Source: Firmicutes bacterium UBA7523 (lineage in GTDB: Bacteria > Bacillota > Dethiobacteria > Dethiobacterales > Dethiobacteraceae). From it: 22,942 bases of DNA. The stretch spans positions 1-22,942 of the forward strand of contig DLMZ01000043.1 in the NCBI GenBank assembly GCA_002479415.1. Direction: 5' to 3'. Position numbers and translations under genes: made by a program. Shown one piece after another: positions 22,796 through 22,942 of the stretch (position 1 is its first letter; every line of letters starts with the position of its first letter). The notes under the pieces are model-generated. The model ran no database searches and was not told the DNA's origin. It worked only from the letters and a program-made list of their open reading frames with translations.

Positions 22796-22862
22796 GAAAC
22801 ATTAATTTATCTGTCTGTGGCATACTATTTCTTAAGGTGAGAGACGGAGGTCGGCTGGAAAA

Positions 22863-22942
22863 ATGAATTATTTGCAGCAGGTTAACAATTTGCTTCATAG
22901 CTTTGTGGCGGGTCCGATAATGATTATTGCCATATTATCCAT
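22863..22942 (+). CDS. Start of a membrane protein, possibly an alanine/glycine:cation symporter (partial)
   Basis: Only about 26 codons are inside the window. The ATG follows GGAGGT with a fairly long gap. The sequence begins MNYLQQVNNLLHSFVAGPIM and turns hydrophobic, as at the N-terminus of AGCS family sodium:alanine symporters. The call is tentative because the fragment is so short. The gene runs off the right edge. Confidence 0.5.
   Translation, partial: MNYLQQVNNLLHSFVAGPIMIIAILS

Overview
The window looks like chromosomal DNA of a spore-forming, probably anaerobic Bacillota (Clostridia-type) bacterium. This rests on AGGAGG-type ribosome binding sites, a CwlD-type cortex amidase, a DUF1540 protein, a split ferredoxin-rich glutamate synthase, and a complete AmmeMemoRadiSam set. 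I cannot name the species. I see no rRNA, tRNA, CRISPR array, insertion sequence or phage gene. Genes are densely packed with few gaps, and no gene-free stretch exceeds about 250 bases.

Layout. (1) 1-5095: minus-strand glutamate synthase operon of three genes (glutaminase subunit, FMN/synthase subunit, and a GXGXG-GltD-ferredoxin fusion). A terminator-like hairpin lies in its 5' leader, and a Shine-Dalgarno sequence at the left edge points to a further operon gene outside the window. (2) 5096-6760: divergent ABC-F ATPase gene with its own terminator. (3) 6768-8099: a DUF6530-like gene under a consensus promoter with a perfect 33-bp palindrome centred near the predicted transcription start, converging on a DUF1624-type membrane protein. 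(4) 8231-10277: three-gene envelope-stress-like cluster (LiaF-like, PspC, toastrack/LiaI-like). (5) 10255-11004: Phd antitoxin domain fused to a Uma2 nuclease, minus strand. (6) 11171-14887: hemolysin III/PAQR membrane protein, ProA, and a COG2509 flavoprotein. (7) 14963-17010: glutaminyl-tRNA synthetase and a small DUF1540 protein, minus strand. (8) 17170-18242: methyltransferase and a zinc-ribbon protein, convergent on a shared terminator. (9) 18424-19511: short-chain chromate transporter pair, minus strand. (10) 19575-22795: CwlD, a Memo-AMMECR1 fusion and its radical SAM partner. (11) 22863-end: the first codons of what may be an alanine/glycine symporter.

Themes. Several genes touch glutamate/glutamine: glutamate synthase makes glutamate from glutamine and 2-oxoglutarate, ProA reduces glutamyl phosphate to proline precursor, and GlnRS charges tRNA-Gln directly, which many Bacillota do not do. 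The points most worth a second look are the palindromic operator before the DUF6530-like gene, the Phd-Uma2 fusion, the glutamate synthase leader attenuator, the kinase-less LiaF/PspC/toastrack cluster, an asymmetric ABC-F ATPase with one degenerate composite site, and a leader that can hide the Shine-Dalgarno of the zinc-ribbon gene.
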